A stretch of DNA of 64,000 nt, taken from contig JACRMN010000010.1 in assembly GCA_016214955.1 (NCBI GenBank), positions 124,001-188,000 of the forward strand. The letters run 5' to 3'. Under the pieces are notes generated by a model. The model was given only the letters and a program-made list of their open reading frames with translations, was not told the DNA's origin and searched no databases. The first letter of the stretch is position 1; each line of letters opens with the position of its first letter. This DNA is from Deltaproteobacteria bacterium (GTDB lineage: Bacteria > Myxococcota > Myxococcia > Myxococcales > Anaeromyxobacteraceae). Below are positions 1 to 10,419 of this stretch, in pieces. The position numbers and the translations under genes were made by a program.

Positions 1-745
1 CCAGCGCCGCCGCCAGCTCGGCGGCCGCCTGGTGGGCGTCGGAGAGCTGGCCCAGCACCTCCTGCAGCGCCTTCAATCCGCGCACCGCCTCGCCCGCGTC
101 GGCCCGGGCGTTGCCCCGCAGGGGCTCCAGCAGGTAGCGGAGCCGCTTCACCTCGATGCGGGCCCGGTGAGCCTCGGCGGCGTCGGCAGGCACCTCCACT
201 GCCTGCAGCGCCTCGCGGACCGCCAGCACGTGGCCCCGGAGGAGCCCCGCCAGCGAGGCGCCGAAGGTCTCTGTCGCGCCCCCCGGCGCGCCACCGGCCG
301 CCAGCCGCTGGGCCAGCGCCGGCGCCGCCTCGGCGAAGCGCGGCACCAGCCCCTCCTCCACCTGGTCGTAGGCCTCGCCGCGGGCCGCCTCCACCCGCGC
401 CGCCAACCAGTCGCGCGCCGGCCGGTAGCGCTCCGGGACCGCGTCGCCCAGGCCCGAGAGCCACCCGTGCAGCACCTCGGCGTCGCGCGCCGGCCCGGTG
501 GCCCGACCCAGCTCCCGGAGCTCCCTCCGCAGCGGCGCCGGCACCAGGTCGCCCAGCAGCGGCGCGAAGGCCCGCAGCGCCGAGCGCAGCCGCCGCAGCG
601 CCACCCGGAAGTCGTGCAGCGCCTCCTCGTCCTCGCCGCCGGCCACGCGGCGCCCCGCCTCCTCGGCGGCGGCGCACAGGGCCAGGCAGACCACGCGCGC
701 CCCCTCGTCGGGCAGGCGGTCCAGGGTCTCGGGGTCGAGCCTCAT
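1..745 (-). CDS. CHAD domain protein (3' end beyond window)
   Basis: Read on the minus strand from ATG at 745, with a GGAGG ribosome site 7 bases upstream. About 248 residues are visible before the window edge cuts the C-terminus. Two conserved helical CHAD motifs can be seen: HDFRVALRRLRSALRAF near residue 45 and RIEVKRLRYLLEPL near residue 192. CHAD domains are histidine- and arginine-rich alpha-helical modules; known members bind polyphosphate and often localise to polyphosphate granules. No CYTH (triphosphatase) domain is visible in the part present. The gene lies 70 bases downstream of the trehalose-6-phosphate synthase on the same strand and may be cotranscribed. Its cellular role here is unknown. 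Confidence 0.85.
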   Translation of the reverse strand, partial: MRLDPETLDRLPDEGARVVCLALCAAAEEAGRRVAGGEDEEALHDFRVALRRLRSALRAFAPLLGDLVPAPLRRELRELGRATGPARDAEVLHGWLSGLGDAVPERYRPARDWLAARVEAARGEAYDQVEEGLVPRFAEAAPALAQRLAAGGAPGGATETFGASLAGLLRGHVLAVREALQAVEVPADAAEAHRARIEVKRLRYLLEPLRGNARADAGEAVRGLKALQEVLGQLSDAHQAAAELAAAL

Positions 746-815
746 TCGGATCCCTCCGGTGGCGCCATCTTGGCCGGTGCGGAGGGGCTCGGCAACGTTC
801 GGGCCGCTCTCCCGG

Positions 816-3059
<2,244 letters not shown>

Positions 3060-3140
3060 TGGGGCCCCGGGAGTGCACTGTACTCTGCTTCTCGTTGGGT
3101 TAAGGGATCCGCGCAGCGGAAGCAACGACCGGATGGTCCC

Positions 3141-4904
3141 ATGCGACTCGAAGACCTCGGCCTCGTCGGCAACTGCCAGTTCGCGGCGCTGGTCCACCGC
3201 GACGGCAGCGTGGTCTGGTGCTGCCTGCCGCGATTCGACGCCGAGCCGGTCTTCGCCGCCCTGCTCGACGAGCGGGAGGGCGGGCGCTTCCGCGTGGCCC
3301 CGGCCTCGGGGGCACAGGGCGTGTCGCGCTACCTCACCAACACCAACGTCCTCGAGACCACCTTCGAGGACGCCGACGGCGCCTTCCGGGTGGTGGACTT
3401 CGCCCCGCGCTTCGAGCTCTACGACCGCTCCTTCCGGCCCACACAGCTCTTCCGGGTGGTGGAGCCGCTGCGCGGCCACCCGCGCATCCGGGTGGAGTGC
3501 GATCCGCGGATGGGCTGGAGCAAGCGGGTGCCGCCGGCGCTCCAGGGCTCCAACCACGTGCGCTTCGAGGGCTTCCCCGCCCCGCTCCGGCTGACCACCG
3601 ACGTGCCCGTCTCCTACCTGGGCGGCCAGCCCTTCGCCCTCACCGGCCGGCGCCACCTGGTGCTTGCCTGGGGCGCCCCCATCGAGGAGCCGCTGGCCCC
3701 GCTCTGCGACCGCTTCCTGGCCGAGACGGTCCGCCACTGGCAGCTGTGGGTGAAGCGCTGCACGGTGCCACCCCACTACCAGCCCGAGGTGATCCGCTCG
3801 GCGCTGGCGCTCAAGCTCCACTGCTTCGAGGACACCGGCGCCATCGTGGCCGCCACCACCACCTCCATCCCCGAGGCGCCCGGCTCGGGGCGAACATGGG
3901 ACTACCGCTACTGCTGGCTGCGCGACGCCTACTACACGCTGGGCGCGTTCGCCCTGCTGGGCCAGTTCGAGGAGCGGGAGCGCTTCATCCAGTGGCTCTT
4001 CGACGTGGCCGGGGGCAGCCCCGAGCTCGACCTGGCCCCCCTCTACCGCATCGACGGCAAGAGCGATCTCGCCGAGCGGGTGCTGGCCGACTGGCCGGGC
4101 TACCGCGGCGAGGGGCCGGTGCGAGTGGGAAACGGGGCCGCGGAGCACCGGCAGAACGACATCTTCGGCGAGACGGTACTGGCCCTGGCCCCGGTATTCC
4201 TCGACGAGCGCTTCCGGGACGAGCAGTCGGCCCACACCCTGGCGCTCCTCACCCGCCTGGCCCGCAAGGCGGTGAGCGTCGCCGGCACCCCCGACGCCGG
4301 CATCTGGGAGCACCGCACCGACTGGCGGCCCCAGACCTTCTCCAGCCTGATGAGCTGGGCCGCCGCCGACCGCATGGCGGTGGTGCTGGAGCGCCACCGG
4401 CCCGACGGCGTGGCCGAGTTCCGCGGCGCCGCGACCGCCATCCGCGCCCAGGTCCTGGAGCAGGCCTGGTCGGCGGGGCGCGGCGCCTTCGCCGCCACCT
4501 ACGGCGGCGAGGATCTCGACGCCTCGCTCCTGCAGATGGTGCCGCTGCGCTTCCTTCCCCGCGGCGATCCGCGGCTGGGCGCCACGGTGGACGCCATCGC
4601 CCGCGACCTGGGGCGGGACGGTTGGCTGTGGCGCTACCGGGTGGACGACGGCCTCGGCCGGCCCGAGGTGGCCTTCGTGCTCTGCACATTCTGGCTGGTG
4701 GAGGCGCTGGCGGGGCTGGGGCGGCTCGACGAGGCGCGGGCGGTCTTCGACAGGGCGCGGGGAGCCGCCTCGCCGCTCGGGCTACTCTCGGAGGACTACG
4801 CCCCCTCGGGCGAGCGCTGGGGCAACTTCCCCCAGGCCTACTCCCACGTCGGGCTCATCCACGGCGCCTTCGAGGCCTCACCGCGCTGGGCCGAGGTCTC
4901 CTGA
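3141..4904 (+). CDS. Glycoside hydrolase family 15 (glucoamylase/trehalase-like)
   Basis: A 587-residue cytoplasmic protein without a signal peptide. The N-terminal beta domain (about 1-240) begins LEDLGLVGNCQFAALVHRDG, as in many bacterial GH15 proteins. The (alpha/alpha)6 catalytic domain shows RTWDYRYCWLRDAYY, GIWEHRT (general acid Glu), LLSEDY (probable base) and GNFPQAYSHVGLIHGA. GH15 enzymes remove glucose from alpha-glucans, and some members are trehalases. Divergent pairing with the trehalose-6-phosphate synthase, 81 bases away, suggests trehalose or glycogen turnover; the substrate cannot be read from the sequence. The open frame continues upstream, but ATG at 3141 fits the family N-terminus. 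Confidence 0.88.
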   Translation: MRLEDLGLVGNCQFAALVHRDGSVVWCCLPRFDAEPVFAALLDEREGGRFRVAPASGAQGVSRYLTNTNVLETTFEDADGAFRVVDFAPRFELYDRSFRPTQLFRVVEPLRGHPRIRVECDPRMGWSKRVPPALQGSNHVRFEGFPAPLRLTTDVPVSYLGGQPFALTGRRHLVLAWGAPIEEPLAPLCDRFLAETVRHWQLWVKRCTVPPHYQPEVIRSALALKLHCFEDTGAIVAATTTSIPEAPGSGRTWDYRYCWLRDAYYTLGAFALLGQFEERERFIQWLFDVAGGSPELDLAPLYRIDGKSDLAERVLADWPGYRGEGPVRVGNGAAEHRQNDIFGETVLALAPVFLDERFRDEQSAHTLALLTRLARKAVSVAGTPDAGIWEHRTDWRPQTFSSLMSWAAADRMAVVLERHRPDGVAEFRGAATAIRAQVLEQAWSAGRGAFAATYGGEDLDASLLQMVPLRFLPRGDPRLGATVDAIARDLGRDGWLWRYRVDDGLGRPEVAFVLCTFWLVEALAGLGRLDEARAVFDRARGAASPLGLLSEDYAPSGERWGNFPQAYSHVGLIHGAFEASPRWAEVS

Positions 4905-4949
4905 CGCCGCCCTACCGCCGGCGGCGGCACGCGCGGTACAAGCGTGGCC

Positions 4950-6101
4950 ATGGCATCCCCCTGGCCCGCGCGCCTCACCTGGGCGGCCCTGGCGCTCCTC
5001 TTGCCGGCGGCCTCCGCCTGGCTGGCGCGGAACCGGCCCGTGCCTCCGGGGCGGCCGGCGGCGCTGCGGGTGGCGCGGCTCCCCGACCGCTGGGGTGGGC
5101 CCCTCCGCCCGGCGCCCCTCGTGTCCCGCGGACGGCGGGTGGCCTCCTCCCCGGCGGGCGGCGCCGCGCTGGTGGACGGCGTCTACAGGGCGCGCAGCTG
5201 GGACGGCGGCTTCCCCTCGCCGGAGAGGCCGGCCTGGGCGGCCATCGAGGTGGGGCCGGGCTTCGAGCGGCTGCTCCTCTCCTGGACCTCGTCCCACAAC
5301 CACGACTGGGAGGAGCGCTTCTACGGCGCCCCGGCCGACTACCGCATCGAGACCAGCGCCGACTCCCGCGACGGCGTCGGCGGCACCTGGCAGGTTGCCG
5401 TCTCGGTCGCCGGCAACCCGGTCCGCTCCCGCGCCCATGCCGTCCCCTTCACCGGCCAGCGCTGGGTGCGGATGGTGGTCACGCGACTGCCCGAGAAGGT
5501 GAACCAGTGGGGGCTCCACCTCGACGAGATCGACCTGCACGACCTCTCGGCCGGCGGCGACGACGTCTGGGTCTTCCTCGGCGACAGCATCACCGCCGGC
5601 GTGCTCGACCGCGCTCCCGGCCACCAGCCCAGCTTCGCCGAGCAGGTGGCGGCCCGATGGCCCGGCTTCCACCCGGCGATGATCGAGGCCGGCAAGGGAG
5701 CGATGCACACCCCCGAGGCGGTGGGCTACCTCGACCGGGTGCTGGCCCTCAACCCCGACGCGCGCGTGGTGGCCATCGGCATCGGCTCCAACGACTGGGA
5801 CCCGGTGTCCTTCCGCCGCGACCTCACCCTCCTCGTCCGCAAGGTGCAGGCCGCCGGGAAGATCGCCGTCGTGGCCCGCATCCCCTACCGCTCCGACGTG
5901 GGCGCCGAGGACTACCCCGAGCGGCTCTCCCGCGTGGTGGACGAGGTGACGCGCGAGCTGGGGCTCCTGCCGGGGCCGGACCTTTACGGCTGGTTCCGGG
6001 CGCACCCCGAGCGGCTCACCGACCACCTGCACATGGACGACAGGGGCTCGGTGGAGCTGATGCGGCTCTGGGTGGAGGCGGTGGCGCCGCTGTACGAATG
6101 A
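4950..6101 (+). CDS. Secreted SGNH/GDSL hydrolase with N-terminal beta-sandwich
   Basis: A 383-residue exported esterase-like protein. Residues 1-25 form a hydrophobic signal or anchor. Residues about 60-200 look like an F5/8-type (discoidin) beta-sandwich: VDGVYRARSWDGG, then alternating hydrophobic strands. The SGNH domain follows with block I FLGDSITAG (nucleophile Ser), block III IGIGSNDWD (oxyanion Asn), and block V TDHLHMDD (catalytic Asp/His). Such enzymes deacylate lipids, or deacetylate carbohydrates when joined to a sugar-binding module. The gene starts 45 bases after GH15, so cotranscription is possible. GTG at 4944 is an alternative start two codons earlier. Confidence 0.82.
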   Translation: MASPWPARLTWAALALLLPAASAWLARNRPVPPGRPAALRVARLPDRWGGPLRPAPLVSRGRRVASSPAGGAALVDGVYRARSWDGGFPSPERPAWAAIEVGPGFERLLLSWTSSHNHDWEERFYGAPADYRIETSADSRDGVGGTWQVAVSVAGNPVRSRAHAVPFTGQRWVRMVVTRLPEKVNQWGLHLDEIDLHDLSAGGDDVWVFLGDSITAGVLDRAPGHQPSFAEQVAARWPGFHPAMIEAGKGAMHTPEAVGYLDRVLALNPDARVVAIGIGSNDWDPVSFRRDLTLLVRKVQAAGKIAVVARIPYRSDVGAEDYPERLSRVVDEVTRELGLLPGPDLYGWFRAHPERLTDHLHMDDRGSVELMRLWVEAVAPLYE

Positions 6102-6107
6102 CTGGCC

Positions 6108-6614
6108 TCAGCCGTCGAGGATCTCGGAGCCCGAGACCCATGCCGCCTGGGCGAAGCCGCCCACGAAGCGGACCTCGGCGACGTCGAGCCGCCACAGGCC
6201 GAAGTCGAGGGCGAAGAAGGCCCCCGCCTTGGCGTGCCGCTGCAGGAAACGGGCGCGGCCGTCCTCGGCCTCCACCCCGCTCACCTGCACCGCCTTGCCG
6301 ATGAGGGCGGCACGCGGCGCCTGCTGCGGATCCTCGGCACCCGCCGCCGCCACCAGCAGGCAGGCGCGCGGATCGGCCAGCAGGTTCTTGGTGTGCTGGG
6401 CCAGCGCCGAGAGCAGGAGCATCGGCTCCCCCCGCGCTCCCTGCGCGTAGGGCACGAGCGAACCGAAGGGGTAGCCCTCCGGCTTCGTCGAGATGGTCGA
6501 GAGCACACCGAATCGGCCCTCGAAGAGGAGGCGCCGAACCGCGTCGGCCCGCTCCGCCCTCGGCGTTCCCCCCGGACTGCTGCTCGCCATGGCCGTCTCC
6601 TCGTGGGCTGACAT
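6108..6614 (-). CDS. HugZ-like pyridoxamine 5'-phosphate oxidase-fold protein
   Basis: A 168-residue FMN-binding split-barrel protein, convergent with the SGNH gene (6 bases between stops). It shows VRRLLFEGRFGVLSTIS, GYPFGSLVPYA, LLLSALAQHTKNLLADPRACLLV, and the C-terminal DFGLWRLDVAEVRFVGGFAQA that is typical of the HugZ/heme-utilisation branch. Members include heme-degrading enzymes and uncharacterised flavoproteins; sequence alone does not show the substrate. A second Met eight codons in (6590) could also be the start. Confidence 0.8.
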   Translation of the reverse strand: MSAHEETAMASSSPGGTPRAERADAVRRLLFEGRFGVLSTISTKPEGYPFGSLVPYAQGARGEPMLLLSALAQHTKNLLADPRACLLVAAAGAEDPQQAPRAALIGKAVQVSGVEAEDGRARFLQRHAKAGAFFALDFGLWRLDVAEVRFVGGFAQAAWVSGSEILDG

Positions 6615-6729
6615 CCGCCCGGTGAGATCCTAGCGCCGGCCGCGGGAGAGGACAGCAATTCCTGGCGCCGCCGGCGTCCCTTGCCAGGGGGGCGGGAAGA
6701 CGTGGGGCCGGAATTGGTAGGCTCGTCCG

Positions 6730-7545
6730 ATGACGGGATGTCGCGCCCGCGCCGCCGCCGCTCTGCTGCTCCTCCTCGGGCCTCAGCTCGCTCGGTCATT
6801 CCGCGGCATGCAGCCCGGCGAGCCGCTCCGCGACCGCTCGATGCCCACGCTCGACGGCGGGCAGGCCCCGCTCCTCGGCAAGGCGCGGGTGAGCGTGGTG
6901 GTCTTCTTCCGGACGGGCCAGGACCACTCGCTGCAGGTGCTCCGGCAGATGGCGGCGCTGGAGCGGGAGCTGGCCGGGCAGCCGGTGCGCTTCGTGGGCG
7001 TGGTCTCGGAGGGCGAGCCGAGGGGCGAGGTTCGGGCGCTGGTGACCGAGGCCGGCGTGAAGATGCCGATCCTCGTCGACCGCGGCGACGAGTTGTACGG
7101 CGAGTGGGCGGTGGCCCTCCACCCGGTGGTGGGGATCGCCGGCGCAGATCACCGGCTCGCCTCCTACCAGCACTTCCTCAAGATCAACATGCTCGACGCG
7201 GTGCGGGCCCGCATCCAGCACGCCCTGGGCACCATCGGCGACAGGGAGCTGGATCGGGCGCTTCACCCGCCGGCCGCCCCGCCCCGCCCCCCGAGCGTGG
7301 CCCACCACCGGGTGGCGCTCGGCCGGGCGCTCCTGGCGCGCGGCCGGGTGGACCAGGCGGTGGACAGCGCGCACAAGGCGGTGGAGGCCGACCCCCGGAG
7401 CGCGGAGGCGCAGGCCTTCCTCGCCGAGGCGCTCGCCGCCGCCGGCCGCTGCCCCGACGCGCTCGCCGCCCTCGCCCGGGCGCGCGCGCTCGACCCGGCC
7501 CTGCGCCCCGCCCCTCTGGCGCGCTGCCCCGCGCCGGAACGCTAG
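6730..7545 (+). CDS. Exported thioredoxin-fold protein with TPR repeats, no catalytic Cys
   Basis: A 271-residue protein with an N-terminal signal-like stretch (ALLLLLGPQLARS). Residues about 35-165 resemble the AhpC/TSA-thioredoxin fold (MPTLDGGQAPLLGKARVSVV, then VVFFRTGQDHSLQVLRQMAAL). The position that carries the redox CxxC or peroxidatic Cys in active members reads RTGQDHS, so there is no active-site Cys. Residues about 190-265 form TPR-like helices (ALGRALLARGRVDQAVDSAHKAVEADPRSAEAQAFLAEAL). It is probably a periplasmic scaffold rather than a redox enzyme. Its stop overlaps the stop of the convergent nuclease gene in a shared CTAG. Confidence 0.75.
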   Translation: MTGCRARAAAALLLLLGPQLARSFRGMQPGEPLRDRSMPTLDGGQAPLLGKARVSVVVFFRTGQDHSLQVLRQMAALERELAGQPVRFVGVVSEGEPRGEVRALVTEAGVKMPILVDRGDELYGEWAVALHPVVGIAGADHRLASYQHFLKINMLDAVRARIQHALGTIGDRELDRALHPPAAPPRPPSVAHHRVALGRALLARGRVDQAVDSAHKAVEADPRSAEAQAFLAEALAAAGRCPDALAALARARALDPALRPAPLARCPAPER

Positions 7546-9254
7546 TCCGCGTCCCCGTCGCAGGCCCGGCGGCAGCACCGCCCCAGGTGGCGGCCGCAGT
7601 CCCGGTGCTCCTTGCACCGATCCCTGTCGCCGCCCTTCTCCCCGCAGGCCTTCGCGCCGCCCTTCTCCTCGCAGGCCTCCCCCTCGCCCTTCCCGTCCCC
7701 GTCGCAGGCCCGGCGGCAGCACCAGCCCAGGTGGCGGCCGCAGTCCCGGTGCTCCCTGCACCGATCCCTGTCGCCGCCCTTCTCCCCGCAGGCCTTCGCG
7801 CCGCCCTTCTCGTCCCTGTCGCACGCCTGCCGCTCGCCCTCGTGATGCTCGCGGTCGCAGCCCCGGTCGCAGTCGCGATCCCGATCGCAGTCGCGGTCCC
7901 GGTCGCAGTCGTGGTCCCGGTCGCAGTCGTGGTCCCGGTCGCAGTCGTGGTCCCGGTCGCAGTCGTGGTCCCGGTCGCAGTCGTGGTCCCGGTCGCAGTC
8001 GCGGTCCCGGTCGCAGTCGCGGTCCCGGTCGCAGTCGTCGCGATCGCAGTCGTGGTGGTGGTCGCAGCGGCACGCGCAGGCGCAGGGGTCGTCCTCGGGC
8101 GGGCACTCGCCACCCCCTCCTCCCCCGCCGCCGGTGACGCCGAAGGTGGTGATGACGCCGGCGTGATCGGAGGGGTAGAGGCCCGGCTCGGTGTTCCGCG
8201 AGAGGCCGACGCGCTGGGCGCTCACGGGGACGAGGGTGCCGCCCTGGTAGAGCGTCAGGTCGATGCGCTGCGTGAGCGTGCCTCCGCGCAGGTTCTCGTC
8301 GAAGCAGCAGGTGAGCCCGGGGTCGTTCGGGAAGAGACCCGGCCACGGGTCCTGGTACCCGGCCGCCAGCAGGTCGTCGTAGGTGGTGGTGACCGTCGCG
8401 AGCTCCGGCCCGGCGTTGAAGTCGCCGGCCACGATGAGCGGCAGGGTCCCGAGGCCGTCGGCGGCCGCGGCCGCCAGCTCGGCGGCCTGTTCCTGCTGCA
8501 CGCTGGCGAAGCCCTCGACCTCGAGGTGCGTGGCCACGAAGCGCAGGTCGCCGATGGGCGAGGCCACGTCGACGCTGCCCCAGCCGCGCGGGATCGGCAG
8601 GCTGGCGCCGCCCGCCGGGAACTGCGCCGTGGCGGTGAAGTGGCCCGAGCGCGGGTTGGCGAAGGTCAGGTCGCCGCGCACCAGGATGACGTCGCGGTCG
8701 GTGAGCCGGATGTCGGCGTGGCTCTCGCTGCTGACCTGGGTACAGAGCTGGGCGTCGAAGTTCTCGACCTGCAGCGCCACCGCGTAGTCGACGTTGCGCA
8801 CCGCCAGGGCGTCCCGGAGGACCTGGAGGAAGTCGAGCCACACGTCGGTGGCCGGGACCTGCTTGCCCTCGCAGGCGTTGGGCGGGCCGCTCCGGTAGAG
8901 CGAGACCTCCTCGAGGGCCACCAGGTGCGGGGCGGCGGTGGCGATCTCGTCGGCCAGCGCCTCGGCGCGAGCGAAGAAGTCGTTCGCCAGGATCATCTCG
9001 TACATGCCGCCGGCCGCGGCGGGGATCTCGCTCGCCTGGGTGGCAGCGGCGATGCGGCGGATGTCGGCGCCCAGGTACAGGTTGCGGGTCATCACCGTCA
9101 GGGTCTCACCGGTCGCCGTCCCGCCGGTTCCACCGCCGGTGTCGGACGGCGCCGCCGCCGACGGGGCGACCTCCGGCCCCGACCGCGAAGCGGCTCCCGA
9201 GCAGGCCGCGAGGAGCACCAGACCTGCAGCGATGAGCGAAGACGAGCGAACCAT
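7542..9254 (-). CDS. Lipoprotein endonuclease/exonuclease/phosphatase with Cys-Asp repeat tail
   Basis: A 570-residue predicted lipoprotein (LVLLAACS lipobox). The EEP fold is complete: TRNLYLGADI, LVALEEVS (metal Glu), VATHLEVEG, VAGDFNAGP, RIDLTLY and SDHAGV hold the usual metal-binding and catalytic residues. A glycine run at about 375-384 links to a 185-residue tail of very unusual composition: CPPEDDPCACACRC, nine hexapeptides CDRD(R/H)D, then two 48-residue repeats, each with GGDRDRC(R/K)EHRDCGRH and CCRRACDGD. EEP enzymes cleave DNA or phosphodiesters such as sphingomyelin or inositol phosphates; the substrate is unknown. The tail could bind metals, or anions through its Arg residues. 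The stop shares CTAG with the convergent gene. Confidence 0.83.
   Translation of the reverse strand: MVRSSSLIAAGLVLLAACSGAASRSGPEVAPSAAAPSDTGGGTGGTATGETLTVMTRNLYLGADIRRIAAATQASEIPAAAGGMYEMILANDFFARAEALADEIATAAPHLVALEEVSLYRSGPPNACEGKQVPATDVWLDFLQVLRDALAVRNVDYAVALQVENFDAQLCTQVSSESHADIRLTDRDVILVRGDLTFANPRSGHFTATAQFPAGGASLPIPRGWGSVDVASPIGDLRFVATHLEVEGFASVQQEQAAELAAAAADGLGTLPLIVAGDFNAGPELATVTTTYDDLLAAGYQDPWPGLFPNDPGLTCCFDENLRGGTLTQRIDLTLYQGGTLVPVSAQRVGLSRNTEPGLYPSDHAGVITTFGVTGGGGGGGGECPPEDDPCACACRCDHHHDCDRDDCDRDRDCDRDRDCDRDHDCDRDHDCDRDHDCDRDHDCDRDHDCDRDRDCDRDRDCDRGCDREHHEGERQACDRDEKGGAKACGEKGGDRDRCREHRDCGRHLGWCCRRACDGDGKGEGEACEEKGGAKACGEKGGDRDRCKEHRDCGRHLGRCCRRACDGDAD
7551..7811. repeat. 117-bp direct duplication, period 144 bp, inside the lipoprotein tail
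   Basis: Bases 7551-7667 recur almost unchanged at 7695-7811. The period is 144 bases (48 codons), so the reading frame is kept. Each copy encodes a Cys-rich module ending CCRRACDGD. The near identity at DNA level points to recent duplication or gene conversion. Confidence 0.85.
7866..8045. repeat. 18-bp coding tandem repeat (CDRDxD hexapeptides)
   Basis: About ten near-identical 18-base units, variants of GGTCGCAGTCGTGGTCCC on the plus strand. The minus strand reads CDRD(R/H)D: two units with R, five with H, two with R, then a degenerate CDRG. There is no spacer variation, so this is a coding minisatellite likely to vary in copy number. Confidence 0.9.
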
Positions 9255-9430
9255 GCGTCACCCCGAATCGATTCCACGCGTGAGGGCGCCCGCCAGGAGG
9301 TCGAGGCCCACGCGGCGCCGCACACCCACCCTCTGGGCAGCGGAAGCCTACCAGCCCACAGGAACACCGGCTGTCCCACAGCCGAGGCGGCCCCCGCCGG
9401 GACGAGAGCCCCTCGCGATCGCCCCGGGTT

Positions 9431-9907
9431 TCAGCTCCCGAGCCGCTCGGCCAGGGCGCCGCTCGTCTGGCGCAGCCGCTGCGAAAGGAAGACGGCCAGC
9501 TTGCGCAGCACCTTCACCGCCAGCTTGGGCCGCTCCTCGCACAGCCGGTCGAGCCCCTCGCGCCCCAGGGCCAGCAGGAGCAGGTCCGTCGCCGCCACCA
9601 CCGTTGCCGACCGCGGCGAGCCGTCCACCAGCGCCATCTCCCCCAGGGTGTGGCCTGGCCCCAGGGTGGCGAGCGTCTGCTGCCGCCCCGTCCCGTCGTC
9701 CTTCACCACGCTGGCCGAGCCCTCCACCAGGATGAAGAGCGTGCCGTCCCGATCCCCCTCGCGGCACACCGGCTGGCCGGCCAGGCGGCGGTCGACCCGG
9801 AGGTAGCCGGCCAGCGTCTCCAGCTCCATGCCGTCGAAGTCGTTGGCCCACCGGGTCTGCTCCAGCAGGGCGGTCCTGGCTCGCGGGGTCTCGCCGGCCA
9901 CCGTCAC
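9431..9907 (-). CDS. Cyclic nucleotide-binding domain protein
   Basis: A 158-residue single-domain protein. It shows the beta-barrel of the CAP/PKA family: CREGDRDGTLFILVEGSASV and the phosphate-binding-cassette region LGEMALVDGSPRSATVVA, where Glu and Arg contact the cyclic nucleotide in active members. There is no DNA-binding helix-turn-helix, so it is unlikely to be a CRP-type regulator by itself. The GTG start at 9907 overlaps the TGA of the upstream gene in GTGA, which supports translational coupling. Last gene of the minus-strand operon that includes hutI and hutG. Confidence 0.83.
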   Translation of the reverse strand: MTVAGETPRARTALLEQTRWANDFDGMELETLAGYLRVDRRLAGQPVCREGDRDGTLFILVEGSASVVKDDGTGRQQTLATLGPGHTLGEMALVDGSPRSATVVAATDLLLLALGREGLDRLCEERPKLAVKVLRKLAVFLSQRLRQTSGALAERLGS

Positions 9908-10410
9908 CTCACCGCCAGCGCCTTCTGGTTCTGCTCGTAGCGCGCGAACAGGTGGGCCATCGCCTCGCGGTGCTCCGCCACGAAGCGCACGTTGGCCGGG
10001 TGCACCGCCTGCGACGCCTCGCCTGCCATCGGCCCCTCCGTCCAGCCCTGGGCGGCGAAGAGCGCCAGGGGCAGGAGCAGCAGGTCGCGCGCGCTGGTGC
10101 CGTGCCGCTGGATGCGCTCCTGCAGCGCCGGCTCGGCCTCCATCACCTGCAGCGTGCGGGAGAGTGGCGCGCTGGCGCCGAGCTTCCGGTTGATGCGGCG
10201 GACCTCGGCGGGGTTCTTCTGCGCCCAGCTTCCCAGCTCGTCCATGCAGTGCGCCACACGCTCGGCCTGGTCGAGCGTGATGACGTAGCCAGCCACGGCC
10301 CGGGAGAGCTCTGCGTCGGTGGCGGCTCCCTCCGCCCGCGCCGCAGGGGCCCAGAGCAGGCAGGCGAGCGCGGCGCCACGGAGGCAGGCGAAGGCGTGGC
10401 GGGCGAGCAC
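9904..10410 (-). CDS. Small secreted protein of unknown function
   Basis: 168 residues with a clear signal peptide (GAALACLLWAPAARAEG). The mature part is helical, with ITLDQAERVAHCMDELGSWAQKNP and a C-terminal VAEHREAMAHLFARYEQNQK. I do not recognise a family. It is translationally coupled to the cyclic-nucleotide-binding protein downstream and begins 10 bases after hutG, so it belongs to the same operon. It contains a single Cys in the mature part and no heme or metal motif. Confidence 0.7.
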   Translation of the reverse strand: MLARHAFACLRGAALACLLWAPAARAEGAATDAELSRAVAGYVITLDQAERVAHCMDELGSWAQKNPAEVRRINRKLGASAPLSRTLQVMEAEPALQERIQRHGTSARDLLLLPLALFAAQGWTEGPMAGEASQAVHPANVRFVAEHREAMAHLFARYEQNQKALAVR

Positions 10411-10419
10411 GGGGGAAGC

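Noticed and set aside
7866-8045. CRISPR-like array of short repeats
   Set aside because: The 18-base units follow one another with no unique spacers, keep the reading frame of the lipoprotein, and no cas genes are near.
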